This document shows, piece after piece, positions 40,035-52,118 of a stretch of DNA of 60,593 nt (positions within the stretch are counted from its first letter, which is position 1; each line of letters opens with the position of its first letter). The stretch covers positions 1 to 60,593 of the forward strand of contig JAUCBJ010005901.1 in assembly GCA_032718475.1 (NCBI GenBank), in the 5' to 3' direction. A model generated the notes under the pieces. It did not search any database and was not told the origin of the DNA. It saw only the letters and a program-made list of their open reading frames with translations. The stretch is from Nemertoderma westbladi. Taxonomy: Eukaryota > Xenacoelomorpha > Nemertodermatida > Nemertodermatidae. The position numbers and the translations under genes were made by a program.

Positions 40035-42122
40035 GGCGGTTTACCCTTCGGTTATCACCTAACACAATCACTTGTATTACACTCTTGACTTAATCATTTG
40101 TTTAGATTTATTTGTAAAAATTAAGTTTGATAAGTCTTTAGCAATTACGTTAATATACTGTAAACTCTTCAACATGTACGTTTTAATGTGTCCACCTTTG
40201 GGACAGCCAAACATTTGGGGAATGGCTGCCTAAACCGTTAGGCCCTCAGCAATGCAGGGAAAGGATGTCCGCAACACACTAGAGCGCCCATATTAGATTC
40301 ACCCGCACTCCCGTTCGAAGCATGCCCTCTTGCCATACAGCGTCCACTTCAGAGGAAGGTAAGACTTTATTTGACGCCCTTGCCTGCAATAAGACCTTAG
40401 ATCAGGGTAAAGCGTGACACCGTCCTAGGATGCCGTAAAATTTAAGATTAGATATTTTGGATTCAGACATAGGCAAAAACCCCGGATCAACCTGTATCTC
40501 CTACAGGTGTGAGCTATTGCTGTTTGTTAGTACGCGCAAGTACAATTTAGGTGCGGATAGCACATGCTCTATAATTTGGTGAGTTGCAGTACTGACAGTT
40601 ATGTACAGCTTCACTTTGTAGCCTATATAGTTTGCCTGCCCCTGTCTGAGCCCGAAATATTTGATCAGGCAAGAGGCAGCTTTCTGCTACTGGTACATAT
40701 TTGGATTAGATAGGTTACTAACATCCTACCGCACCTTGCCATGTACTAATAGGTATTTACTGCTAACCACTGCAGTAACAAAATTCTAGAATCAAATTTG
40801 TATACCAGATCAGCTAACCTAAGGTAGTAATTAACACCTATTCTCTTATCTCATAATCAGAATCTGGTATTAGTGCCGATCACGGGTGTAGTTAATAACA
40901 CCATAATTGCCCGGTTGAGTTGTGGATAAGGAGGAGAGAGCTTTGACATCAGTTTGTAAGTATTGATCCTACAGCGTGCAACTAGTTATTCGAGTAGCTA
41001 GCGCCTGGTATTGTTTTGACTAAAATCACTAAAACCTATTATAATGGCGATACACCAAAATTGTCTTATTCGCAACACACACACATGCGTCCTAAAACAC
41101 ACACACGCGTCCTAAACCACATTTTGAGACCTACTAGCTACTGATTTACATTAGGTTACTTTTCAGTAGGATTTATTCTATAGTTTCTACTATTTTGTAG
41201 TTTTGTAATTTGTGGAGATATTTAGTATTTAGTTTTACGGCAAGAGGTACTTTAGGCATACACCCTTTTTTGACTGTTTTCCTATGGGCAGTATTGTTAC
41301 GCTAGTCTGTTGATCCACTAGCTCGTTCATAAACTATATAAATCACACTGCGGCAAGTTTACATTATTTAGGTCCATTAGCGATAGTTAGGATACGCTGC
41401 GCGGGGATTGTTTTCCCGTGAGTTTGGTCTGTCACTGTAGACTGTACATCTGCCTCACCAGTTAGAGGCCGGTTATCCTGTTTTGTCTAGTTCGCCTGGG
41501 CATTTGACTTGCCCACGCTTTAAAATAGACACCAGGCTCCATTCCTCGCCAGTAGTAGTTTGCGTATTTAGTATCTGTTTGTTTAGATACCCTGGACTGG
41601 GATTTATTGTCAGATACTCTATGAGCCCGTATACACTACTAGATCCTACAGTAAGGTACATCGTTACTAGGATCCGGTAGGCGGTATACTACTGGACTTT
41701 TCAGTAGGAGATATTTTATAGTCTAGTATTCGTAGATTGGTAGATTATAGAATGGACCCTACCAGAGAGTACATAAAAGTAGGAGATATTTTACAATCTA
41801 ACATTAGTAAGATTAGTAAATTGTAGAATAATTTCTTATTTGTATGTAGCTAGTAGTTTCGTATTTGATAAAAGTAGGAGATACTCTTATTAAATATTTA
41901 GTAGGAGTAGTATTCGCTATTGTACTTCGTAGCTAGTAGTTTCGTATTTGGCTAGCTGTAGATAGTTAGATAGTTTGTAATTATTTTGTTTTACGCTGTG
42001 TGTGTGTGGTGCTTTTTTCAGTACTTGAAAAGGTACGCAAGGTTTAAAGACCAATTTGTATCGGTACCTAGGAAAATTTTTTCGAAGAATAGTTAGTAAA
42101 ACTCTCACCTTCGATTTTTCAG

Positions 42123-43211
42123 GACTCAAGGACTGCCATTGCCATTGCCATGGTGCCGTAGTACCATCTAGCCGGCCTGTTGCCATACTGCCAGTCCTGT
42201 ACACAGTAGGGGTGGTGGCATGGCGTGATTTGTGGTTCATGTGGTGTGAACTATGATTTGTATGTGGGCGATCATTGGCATTTGTCTTGGGGCTTGGATG
42301 GGTTCCTTTGGCCATCAGCTGCTCCGTTTTTTTGATACTATATGTTATTGTCTCCATGTTCAGCTGATTGGTCTTTGGGATTTGTTTGCGTCTTTGAACT
42401 TTCTGTTGCTGTGGGTACGTGGTACATGTGAGTGTATGTATGGCCACTTCAAGTGAGTATGGGAACCCTTGCCAGTTGGTCCAGACGCCGCTGGTATTAG
42501 TAGGACCATATCTCTACTGTGCCCCAGCATACTTTGTGCAGACAAAGTTATTTTGCCCTGACGGCAAAATAAGGTACTCTCGACTCTCTTGTGAGTCAAT
42601 ACAATTTTGTCCCCTCTGATTTGACCCCGATTTTGTCTTTCCTGATTTTGTCCTCTGTGTGTGCATGGTATGTGTCTGATTTTGTGCTTACCATTGTGTA
42701 CTTGATATTGTGAACATCTGTTGAGTACACGTGTACAGTGACTTGTAAATGGTTATTTGTTCGTAGCTTTTGAGCTACAGACAGTATTGTCTTTTCAATA
42801 CTGCCGGAGACGCAGGTGAAAACGAGTCAAAATTCCATGTTGGGTAGCGCAAGTCCACGTGGTACAAGACCGTCGGTTAAGCCCAAGGGCGACCTTGGTG
42901 CTCGATCGCTATCGACTGGTCCACCTGCTGGTTGACTCTGTATGTACAGTCAGGCCACAGTAAGTTGACAGTAGCCGATCATTTGGTCGTTGGGCGGCTA
43001 CACGTGCGACGAGCTGTGCTGGTGTGATCGGGGAATTAAAAATTGAACCCGGGAAGCACCGGGCCACCCTGCGGCCTGGTTGGAACTTCCGACTGAAAGA
43101 AATATCAGTCGAACTGGCCCCCGGGGTGGTGGAAACACATCCGCCTCGTGGGTGCGCCTCCAAGAGGATCCCAAAAGGACGAAAGCGATACTTTCCTTGA
43201 CAGACCACCTT
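42123..43211 (+). other. Region between LTR copy A and BEL pol; gag/RT missing
   Basis: This is where gag, protease and RT of a BEL element would be expected, but no RT motif is readable. ORFs around 41917-42619 on both strands have no domain. 43100-43210 is coding-like, leading into RNase H. I infer a large internal deletion. Confidence 0.45.
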
Positions 43212-44014
43212 TCCTGCCGACTTGGAGCTTCACAGCTTCAGCGACGCTAGTAAGGGTGGGCTGGGGGTTACCTTATACCTCAGACGACAAGTGACTTCGG
43301 ACAGCTACGAAGTGTCTCTCGTTACTTCAAGGGCAAAAACAATGTCATTGAAGTACATGACGGTATCTTGTGGAGAGCTACAAGCATGGACGATATCCAC
43401 CGATATTGTCAGTCTAGTTCAACGCGAGCTGGAGGCTAACTTGAAGGTCACAATTTTGGACTGATGCGATGTTAGTACTTTGGTACATAAATAACGACAC
43501 ATTCCAGTTCAAGACTTTCGTAGCTAACAGACGGGCTGAAATACTGGACCAGTCACTCAAACAAGATTGGCGTCACTGTCCAGGGAAACTGAACCCAGCT
43601 GACATTGCATCACGGGGAATGCTATCCATAGACTTTTATAAACCGGACAATAAGTCCTTTTGGTTTAGAGGAACCAACTTCCTACAGCGACCATCGGACG
43701 AATGGCCACCGTTACTTGACGCGACAACCTACACCATACCGGAGGGTGCCGAGATCAAAACCGACACTGTTGTCAAATCAAAAGCGATTTCACCAGACGT
43801 TTCGCCAGATTGTTCACCAGATGTCTCGCCAGATTATTCGCCAGAAGCGACACCAGATCCGGATCATACACCAGATTGCTTTATGGAGCTCTCGACAGAT
43901 TGTCTACCGGACGTCTCACCAGACTTTCCACCAGACATCTCGACAGACAGTCCACCAGACTTTAGACCAGACACTCTGACAGAAGCTACGCCAGACTCTC
44001 TTTGGGACAGATGA
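43212..44014 (+). pseudogene. BEL/Pao RNase H region with repeat extension
   Basis: 43222-43463 reads LHSFSDASKGGLGVTLYLRR and MTVSCGELQAWTI, the Asp-Ala-Ser and Glu positions of a BEL RNase H. The frame then shifts at ~43463. 43475-43720 reads VLWYINNDTFQFKTFVANRR, DWRHCPGKLNPADIASRGML, the conserved end of the BEL RNase H (WRH..NPADIASRG). It continues straight into a tetrapeptide-repeat tail (43786-44112). It cleaves RNA of the RNA/DNA hybrid in an intact element; this copy is broken. Confidence 0.85.
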
Positions 44015-44130
44015 CAGAACATTTCGCTGGAAGTCAGCGATATGTTTCACCAGACGTCTCACCAGACTGTTCGCCGGATGCCTCACCAGACTCTCTACCA
44101 GACTTTCCACTAGACGAACCACCGGAAAGT
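43786..44130 (+). repeat. Tetrapeptide x-P-D-x coding repeat
   Basis: About 20 consecutive 12-bp units encode (S/T/P)PD(V/C/Y/S/F), e.g. SPDVSPDCSPDVSPDYSPEA. After a frame change at ~44000 the pattern resumes in the new frame (YVSPDVSPDCSPDASPDSLP). It lies between RNase H and integrase, where BEL elements normally have no such insertion. Confidence 0.9.
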
Positions 44131-44320
44131 AGCGACGTGTGCTATGAAGCTGAAATGACACCATTGGAGCGGACTAGTACACACCTATTAGGTATTACCA
44201 ACTCACCTACTTTGACTTCCTTGAACAATGACGGTGTGGCAACAGCGATCACACTCCGCTCAAGGAAAATACTAGGTTAGGAGGCTTACAAGCCGACAGG
44301 AACACACTGGTACCGTAGAG

Positions 44321-45929
44321 TTGAAACCATTACTACCAGTCAATTCACTGAGTGCGGACGGTAAAGGTAAGACCGTGGAGATTGAAGTACTTAAGATCTC
44401 AGACAAACCTATTGTACAAAGGGAGACACTCACCGGAAGGCCCGCAGGACTACCAAGTCCGAACAAGTATCCACAATTTGACTATACCTTACCTGATGAC
44501 GTCACCAACACTTATGTTGACAGGATAGTTAACTTAACTAGATCATGGATGGAAGCGTGCCACAAGTTAGCATGGCTCAAACGTTTGAGACAATATGCCA
44601 GAGGCAAACGTGACTTTCCAAGAAGACTTACCTTGGCTGAAATTGGTAGTTGTGAAGTTGATATTATTAAACATTATCAATTGCGATATTTCGCACGAGA
44701 GTTCACAGCGATCAATCAGGGTAAACAGATTAAGTCTTCACCGATCTTGAGTTGGAGTCCAATAATTTACAACAAGGGCTTACTTTGTCACAAGTCCAGA
44801 ATCCAAAACATTGACTTCGCCTTAGACTGTATGATACTGGACGCACACGTACAACTCAAACACGTAGATAGACACCACTGTCTATCACACTTACGCTTGA
44901 GGTTTGTACTGATTAGACCTAGTAAGGCATTGAGTTCAGTGACACGTAACTGTATTATTTGTAAGAAGGTGCACGCGAGGATAGGACACCAAGAGATGAG
45001 TGAACTACCACTAGCAAGGTTACAGGCCCTTAGACCCCCTTTCACTGAGACAGGGATAGACTGTTTTGGACCCATAATTGCGAAACGTGGAAGGTTACAG
45101 GTAAAACTCTGGGGATTAATCTTCACCTGCATGGCCAGCAGAGCTGTCCGTATTGAACGTGTGACAAATTTAACCACCAACGCCTTTATCCTAGCCTTAC
45201 GGCGATTTATCGCTAGATGTGGATTGGTCAAATCCATTTATTGCGACCAAGGGACTAACTTTGTGGGTGCACGGAATGAAATCTCCAGAGCCTTAAGGAG
45301 GTTGGACCAAAATAAAATTTCCCATGAACTATGTCCTCACAACATTGTCTGGAGCTTTAACACTTCTGACAGTCCATGGAGAGGCGGAGTTTGGGAAAGA
45401 TTAATTGGGTCAATCAAAACGGCTATGGCGAAAGTAATACCGACGCAACGCATCTTGACAGACAACCAACTGACGACGTTGTTAATAGAAATCGAAGCGG
45501 TTTTGAACACAAGACCTATCGCTTTGATCCCAGACAACAACGACTCACAGTTTGTCTTGACACCAGTGCACCTGCTTATGCAGGCGCCGATGACGTTGTT
45601 GTCCACTTCGGTACCTGTCGATAGCGATGGTTACGGCAACAGAGCTTGGAAAATCGCTCAATTATTAGCCAACAAATTCTGGGAAATATGGCAGAAGTAC
45701 TATTTGCCCTCTATTTCGGCCAGGACATCTTGGTATCTTAATACCCGATGTCGGAGACGCAGTGACCACGTTTTATTGGCTGAAACCAATTTGAAAAGGC
45801 GGTTTTGGCTGACTTGAGTCCTTTTGACCACACACCCGACATCCGGTGTTGTAAGGACAGTAACTGTACGGACTATTGACGGTCGTACCGTAGATAGGCC
45901 TGTACAAGCCTTGAGGAGACTAGAAACGT
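44321..45929 (+). pseudogene. BEL/Pao integrase with C-terminal DUF5641-like region
   Basis: 44321-45817 is open for 498 codons. The zinc module has His181/His185 and Cys211/Cys214 (CIICKK). Core residues are Asp247 (TGIDCFGP), Asp309 (YCDQGTNFVGA; most relatives have SDNGTNF) and Glu359 (GGVWERLIGSIK). LTPVHLL and AWKIAQLLANKFWEIWQKYY, then YLPSISARTSWY mark the C-terminal DUF5641-like part typical of BEL. A frame change at ~45815 separates the last ~35 residues (VVRTVTVRTIDGRTVDRPVQ). Integration function is otherwise preserved in motif content. The upstream 44002-44280 ORF links it to the repeat region in another frame. Confidence 0.88.
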
Positions 45930-46678
45930 GATGGGAGACTACAAATCTCCACCTAACATTAGTAAATAGAGATGTGGGACCCTTTATGGTTGCCACATAG
46001 CCTTACTGTATTCTAGTACTTGTATTACTGTACATTTGTATTGCTCTTCACTGTAGATTTAAGACAGCGGTGGAATTCCATTGTCTTTATATGTGAACAT
46101 GGAGGGTAGTACCCTTATGTATCACATAGGAGCGGGGTTGTGTGTACAGTAGGAATGGAATTCCACTTGGAACCCACAAGTGAGACAATTTTTCAAAAAT
46201 TTTAGATAAATCCATTCAGTTGGATTTAAATTTAAGAAAAACGATTCTCCAGTGGACGGATTCTAGGATATGGTTGGATAGAACCAAAATTTGGGAGGGA
46301 CAAGAGCGGATGGAAGGCTTGCGAGCCTACCGATATATTTTTTTGGAAAATAAAATCGGCCTTGTTCTAAAGTCGTGTCTATTATTATATTTTAGTCTGA
46401 TTAATTCTCGACTGCATTGTTTTCTTAAGGGAGTAGTTTGGGAATAAAAGGTGAGTATTTTAGACTCACGGCTAGTTTACCCGGAATTCGTTTTTATCGG
46501 CACATTTTTTGGATTGGGAGCCAGTGCGAATTCATGCGGAACCCGAAATCTTAAGCAAATGGGTAGGGGTTTTAGAGAGCCAAAAGCCGACAAAACTCTA
46601 AGTCTCCTCACATCTAACCTCTGTTTGTGCTTCCTCTAGTAGAACGTAACGATACGTAACCATATATACGCGTATATA
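45930..46678. other. Spacer/leader before the 836-codon frame
   Basis: No domain seen; short ORFs at 46220-46447 and 46451-46639 are Leu/Phe-rich. It carries the first copy of the 20-bp near-palindrome (46312-46331). CATATATACGCGTATATAATG immediately precedes the ATG at 46679. Confidence 0.45.
46312..46331. repeat. 20-bp near-palindrome, copy 1
   Basis: GGAAGGCTTGCGAGCCTACC. Core AGGCTTG/CGAGCCT pairs with one G-U type position. Confidence 0.9.
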
Positions 46679-49189
46679 ATGTCTGAGAGGATGTATAAGG
46701 AGTTACGACAGGGATTCACACAGGAGCAGGAGCACCAAGCGCCATTTAATCAATGTGGAGAAAAGAACTTTAACGTGGTTGGAGTTGAGAGTATGGCTAG
46801 GAGTACAGCCAAGCTCGCGAAGTCCAAGGCGGATCCAAACGTTATGCGACAGCGACTAGACGCCTATAACAAAAGAGCGGAGGAGTTACGCGTGGAGTTC
46901 AATGCGTTGTACCCCTACGATGCATTATGTGATGCCAGCGACATTTGCGAGGACCCCGACACGGAGATACGCCGATTATATCACATGCTGCAATATTTGA
47001 CGGCGAGTGAACCCTTGCCTGCAGCTAGGGACAAATTTGATGGGATGCATATATATATTATAGGGGATTATAGACGCGCTTGAGGAGTGGATCCGGAAAC
47101 TAAGGAAGCGTTCTCCATTTATAAACTGTTCTATAAATGTGGAGGATGTATGCGTGCGCAAGACAACGCGATCCCTATGCGCTTGAACCCGGAAAACCCC
47201 GAGCCGATATTAGCGCGTTGCCCAAACCACCAAATTCTGCGTTACCAAGAAGGCAGATACCCTTTGACGAATCCGTACCACTTGTTAAAGATTAGTGGAC
47301 CAAACGCGGGCGAGATTGTTATTTATGAACCCAAATTAGTCGAGCCAGACGTCTATAGTATGGTAGTAGACGAGTCTTACAAGTAGACACAGGAGAAACG
47401 GGAAACTCTAAGCCTCAACAGGGCATACAAGGCATACGAGAAAGGCGAGATCGTGGAGTTCGGCGGAAGGCTCGCGAGCCTACCATTCTATTGGATATCC
47501 TACGATCAAACCAAACCCAAGGAGATGACACCCGATCTTTTCGATAGTATAACCTTTGCTCAGCATTTGTCGAAGAGACTGCAGATACCACACATCAAGA
47601 TGACGAGAGAATCTCAACCCCACCCTACCAAGGTGGTAGTACCGGTCGCGAGGACAACCAGCTTTCCTATTAGCATACCGACCCGAGAGGAGATAACTTA
47701 CAAGATCCCCATAGTAGAACACCCGGAGATCATTTCAAACCTGGATTTCCTCCCATTGGTAACATTTGGCGATGTGTTAGAGGCGGCGGAGTTACATAGA
47801 ACCATAGTTCAGAAAATCTTATGCAATGTGCCTCCACATATTACCGACTTTAAGGAAGTGGATCGCGCGGGGACGGATATCGCACCTTGCATTCTGTGGG
47901 GGTATTTGGCGAAGACGATTTGATTATGGATCGGAGTCGGCACATTCGATACCGACACCGACATTGCGACCAATTGGACGGGGAAACCTATTAGCTTCGA
48001 CAACGAAAAGTCTATAGGGAGGATTTGGAACCCTACTGATGACTTACTCGATGATTGGGATGCGACGAGTCGATCTCTGCGGGAGAATGGATACATGTTT
48101 TATGATAATGAAGGAGGAAGCCATCAGCAGAGCCTCACTTCAAAGACCATACAAATTCGAGCACCAGATGGAGTGCTACACGTCTTCAGCCGACAGGGGA
48201 GCGATCAAAAGATGTCGACTCCGGAAGGAATGACGCAAAGACAAGCTATGATAAAATGGATAATTAAATCCATGGAACTAGCTTGTAGCATAGAGGCTAG
48301 GATGTTACCAAAGGCTGTGCGCGACGTTGTACTCAACAGGAGTATCGTCAAAATCGGATCCGGTGTATGGGAGGACCTTATTAGCAACTTCGCAGGAATG
48401 CCTGAGGAGGAGGATCGATTGCCTACGCCCTACATAGATACTAGACCATTGTTGCTTTGGGCCATCGAGCAAGGATATTTTTGAGAATATAACATGCATA
48501 AAACTGGAACGGGTAATATCTCATATCTCATGTTTAGTTGGGATTTTAAGGAGAGCAAGAGGAGCAAATACACAGACATATACAGTGAGGGAGATACCCC
48601 TAGCGTAAACAAGTTTGAGTCACAGCTAAAGTGGCGAGGATGTGTATATTGGGCGATCACCTCACCTCTGCGAATAATCTTGCAATACTACTTGGTGATT
48701 GAATCATCGGTGAATGTGTGTTTCATCGCCGATGTAGTGTCTAGGACTCTAAATCGACATCCGTTATGTCTCGTCGAAGGACATACAGTTTACGAGGGAG
48801 GAAGGACGCATACTGACATATTCCGCCGATTTCTCCAACCATTTTACTACACCGATGCCCACTGTGAAGTTTTCATGCAAGCGGGATTCAGTGTTTTTAT
48901 GGACGTTTATCTCACTCACGCGGGAAGCCTAGTCGACAGACCGTCGATGTTGACGTTAGTACCCTACGACGGGGAACGCCACGCGGAGATCAAAGGCCCG
49001 GAAGGATCCTGGAAGGCACGCGCCCCTACCGCTCATCATCCCGATGAGGATCCAACCGAGACCGCGACAATCGACGAACTGTTGCGGCAACTCATAAAGA
49101 TAGAGGAGAATCTTCCGAGGAAGATGCGAACCGAGATACGCGAGGTAGAGAAGAGCGACGCTGTGGTTTGTGTGCAACCTACGGAGTAG
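46679..49189 (+). pseudogene. 836-codon frame with four in-frame stops, unknown protein
   Basis: One frame runs from ATG 46679 to TAG 49187 without any indel, broken only by TGA at codon 135 (47081), TAG at 236 (47384), TGA at 415 (47921) and TGA at 602 (48482). It has coding character throughout: CpG-rich, polar/hydrophobic alternation, few rare stretches. Parts: a helical N-terminus (MARSTAKLAKSKADPNVMRQ), a Cys-containing segment (YKCGGCMRAQDNAIPMRLNP), a proline-rich beta-type segment (KVVVPVARTTSFPISIPTRE), RQAMIKWIIKSMELACSIEA, and a C-terminal acidic helix (DELLRQLIKIEENLPRKMRT). I do not recognise the family. It sits 3' of BEL pol in the same orientation, the usual place for an accessory or env-like gene, but I see no signal peptide or clear membrane anchor. 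Confidence 0.6.
47465..47484. repeat. 20-bp near-palindrome, copy 2
   Basis: GGAAGGCTCGCGAGCCTACC inside the 836-codon frame, read GRLASLP (frame position 1). AGGCTCGCGAGCCT is a perfect 14-bp palindrome. Confidence 0.9.
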
Positions 49190-49860
49190 TAGTAGTAAAT
49201 TTATTGACTTTCGTCCATAATTATTATATAATATTTATCGCACAACTGAATGAAAAGATTTATCTAAATTTTTATCAAACATACATTACTTATTACATAT
49301 GTACTGTACGTGTGTAGTTTATTGTAATTTGTTAGGATCTATACCGCACCATTAGAGATGTGAAACAAAAATAAATAAATAAATGTCAAAAGCTACTAGT
49401 CCAATAACAAAATAAAATATAGACAAAAGACACTTCATAATTGGGTGTATAAATTATTTATTCATGTTCCATTACCGGAATCAAACAATGTCCCCCGAAT
49501 TATTGTATGTTAACAATATTCAAAGAATGATAATATATAATATGGGCGGGCGGGAGGGGGGGGGGGGAGTTACTGAAAACACTCCCATGATACGTCCATA
49601 ACTATAACTAATAACATACACTCAATAAGTTAATAAATACTACCATTAACCGTGTCTATCATACATATATAAATGTCAAAAACGCTAACAGACTCTTCAA
49701 TTAACAAATTAATATAAACAATGATAATATACAGTATAATATGGTCGGGTTATAAAATATAATATAAAAAAACTACGTTCATGACAATAACTAATTGCAT
49801 CTATTCGATAAATTAATAAATACTATACCACATCATAAAGATGTAAATGTCAAAATTGTA
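49190..49860. other. AT-rich spacer with diverged ~200-bp repeats and G-tract
   Basis: AAATGTCAAAA is repeated near 49381, 49674 and 49849 with similar flanks, so it is likely repeated LINE 3' sequence. GGGCGGGCGGGAGG + G-tract at about 49544-49567. Confidence 0.5.
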
Positions 49861-49872
49861 ACTGTGTCTTCT

Positions 49873-50900
49873 TTAAAGTAACACATTAAGAACATTATAT
49901 ATTAAATTTGCAACTGTAACACTATCTTCCTTATATATATCAGTCAACTTTAGGTTGATATTGTATTTGGCACATATATGTTTTGTCAAAGAACAACTAA
50001 CTGATAGGACATGTTGTTCGTCTTGTACATCTGTTGCGTTAAAAGGACATGTCCGTTGTTCCCTCGGAGTCCTTGTCCATCTCCCAGTTTCTACATTTAA
50101 ATTGTGAGATGAGAGTCGGACATGGGTCATTGCTTTTCTGTGATATTCTGGAATATTGATTTGGTGACGTGTGTAAATCTCGTGGACAGATAAGTTGGGG
50201 TTATGTATATTTCTATGTGATGGATTTGGTACGACTGGACATAGATACTTTTTGTTTTCGTCTCTCGATATCGCGTTCTGTATATTTATTTTTGGATATT
50301 ATGGAGGCGATGTGTTTCCACGCCGGTGTGGAATTTGTTCTGGATATATACAAGGCATAACTTAAAGGGTAGTCAGTCTGATTCATTTGTGTCATTTATC
50401 AACATGGATGAGTAATACTTATGTTAACCTTTCCTGCACCATAGCTAGTAGTGAGGGTAGTTCAAGCTCTAGCAACGAGGTGTCGTGAGGTGTAGATGAC
50501 CTGACACTTATAAGCACCTTAATGGCCGTCATATATGTGCGTTCTAGTTCTTTTATATTGGAACAAAACCACGTTTCACAACCATATAACAATGATGCAT
50601 TAAGGCATGCATTAAGTACCTCTTTCTTGATAGTGAATGGCAAGTCAGGATTACTTGTAACAAAGGTAATAAATTTAAGCAGGTCCTTCTGTTTGTCATT
50701 ACTCTGTTCTTGTATCATGGAATTAACGCGGCCGTCGCAGGTTATAATACATCCAAGGTAATTATATTTGTCTCAATGTTTGACAATGCACCTATCTATT
50801 ACAATCGTGTCTTTATCGGTACCAACACCATTTATTACCATAATATGACGGGATCAAGGGATCCCGACCGGGTTAAGTTTGTACGCATCACAGCGAGCTG
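49873..50900 (-). pseudogene. CR1-like LINE C-terminal region
   Basis: Reverse reading from about 50820 gives KYNYLGCIITCDGRVNSMIQ, then LLYGCETWFCSNIKELERTY (50718-50419). After frame changes, YALYISRTNSTPAWKHIASI (50395-50213) and VRLSSHNLNVETGRWTRTPR (50130-49873) with EQRTCPF and EQHVLSVSC follow. This is the post-RT part of a LINE like the one at 37401-38264. The RT is absent (5' truncated). Confidence 0.75.
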
Positions 50901-51172
50901 ATGGCAAGATGGAGAAAAGTTTAAGTTTGATGTTCCTTCGCTCATATAATACAACTGCTAATGATAGCACAGTATGAGATAACAATAATAGTGAATAATA
51001 AATCAGTATGTAACAGCACCGCGATGACGGTAAGACTATAATGCCGGTCTGTACTGAAACTGACAGATTGGATAACTGAATAGTAAATCAGTATGTATGA
51101 GATAATATACGACACACCAATATTACTCCACTGCTACATTACTTTGGCCTCCTACCTAGTGGATGCTCTCCC
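50901..51172. other. Gene-free spacer
   Basis: No feature recognised. GATAACTGAATAGTAAATCAGTATG-like words recur (near 50993 and 51081), and the sequence becomes C/T-rich towards 51170. Confidence 0.4.
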
Positions 51173-51654
51173 TCGCTCTCCAGCGATTGGCTAATAACCT
51201 ACTTCACGCCTTTCCACTCTCTGGGAGTGTTTCCCCCCTGTCGCTAGCCCCTGCTAGCTGTTTCCCCTTCTGAGGTGGTTTGACCTCTAACCTCCCTTTA
51301 TGTGGCTTTGGGTTTGTACTGTCCCCGATGTTGGTTGTGATACGAGATTAATTATTGCTAATCTCGTATCTCCAACATATTGCTGAAAATGTCACTATCC
51401 CATTTTATGAGGGTAATGAAGCGGTATTGAATCCGCTTACACTCCCCCCATGCTATCTTCCCAGTGAGAAGATAGCATCATCTACAAGTGTGCTTCAATT
51501 CCGCTGGAACCCGATCTACTATCAGGTGTGGGGTGGAGTTCTTTTCTTGGAGTCGGCTTTCCAGGACGCTCCCTCTGGGTATGATATTACTACCCCTACT
51601 TGGTGCAACCGCAATCTATGTTGCACCAAGACATCTGATGTCTCGGTTCGAGAC
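51173..51654. repeat. Cluster of perfect hairpins
   Basis: Perfect stems in order (stem/loop): 51243-51258 (6/4), 51339-51370 (12/8), 51386-51406 (6/9), 51419-51438 (6/8), 51451-51477 (10/7), 51600-51629 (10/10), 51629-51643 (7/1), 51640-51654 (6/3). Additional 5-bp stems lie at 51173, 51215, 51272 and 51577. The 12-bp and two 10-bp stems are far beyond chance. Hairpins do not overlap except the last two, which compete. An ORF (51355-51732) runs across but shows no domain. A structured RNA or cruciform-forming regulatory segment is the inference. Confidence 0.75.
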
Positions 51655-52118
51655 AATTGTGGACTCCTCTCACACAATTTTTATATCTCCTCACTCTGGA
51701 CTAACTCTAACTTCACTTCAGCTCCACTCTAACTCCACTCTACTCTATCTTACTCTCGGACCTCTCCGTCCCTCACTCTGCCTCTTAATACTCGCTCCCC
51801 ACATCTGAATTGCACCCGTATACTTTCCACACGCGTCAACACCTCCTCTCGCTATCTTCCCTGCGCTTCTGTACTCAACCCTTACTTGTTTCGCTCCACT
51901 CACTCCTGACGAGCCTCACCCTCCCCTTCTGTGCCGTCGCACTCAAGAAGTGTGATTCATCTAGTGTCCCGTCCTCCTGTCATAGTCTATTGGTCCCCAG
52001 TCCCAGTAGCTAGTTGGAAAAGGTTACATGACTATAGTACTTACTTTGATTATATTGATTCTAATTATATTCTATTGATTATTACATTATTACATCCCCA
52101 CATCTCCCCCTCCAAGTC
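51655..52118. other. Pyrimidine-rich spacer
   Basis: CTAACTC/CCACTCTA-rich on the + strand. It may be the 3' region of the antisense ORFs that follow. No gene. Confidence 0.45.

Larger units (their letters stand above)
39635..42122 (+). repeat. Long LTR-like repeat, copy A (2.5 kb)
   Basis: Homologous along its length to 55311-57926 (about 85% by eye, with indels). It starts TGTTGGATTATTTCACT (TGATGAATTATTTCACT in copy B) and similarity ends after CAGGACTCAAGGACT. Conserved inside: tRNA-like region (39774-39846), TATATAAAG (40026-40034), the block GGACAGCC(A/G)AACA, splice donor AAG|GTAAGA (40358), a second TATATAAATCACAC motif, CCCGTGAGTTTGGTCTGT, and acceptor TTTTCAG (42122). LTR status is inferred from the paired copies, promoter-like content and adjoining retroelement genes. 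No target duplication or primer site was identified. Confidence 0.65.

Noticed and set aside
41917-42619. Overlapping ORFs on both strands, one rich in Thr/His
   Set aside because: Not conserved between the two LTR-like copies and no domain; probably non-coding.
51355-51808. Overlapping + strand ORFs of 125 and 106 codons
   Set aside because: They cross the hairpin cluster and pyrimidine-rich DNA and show no domain.
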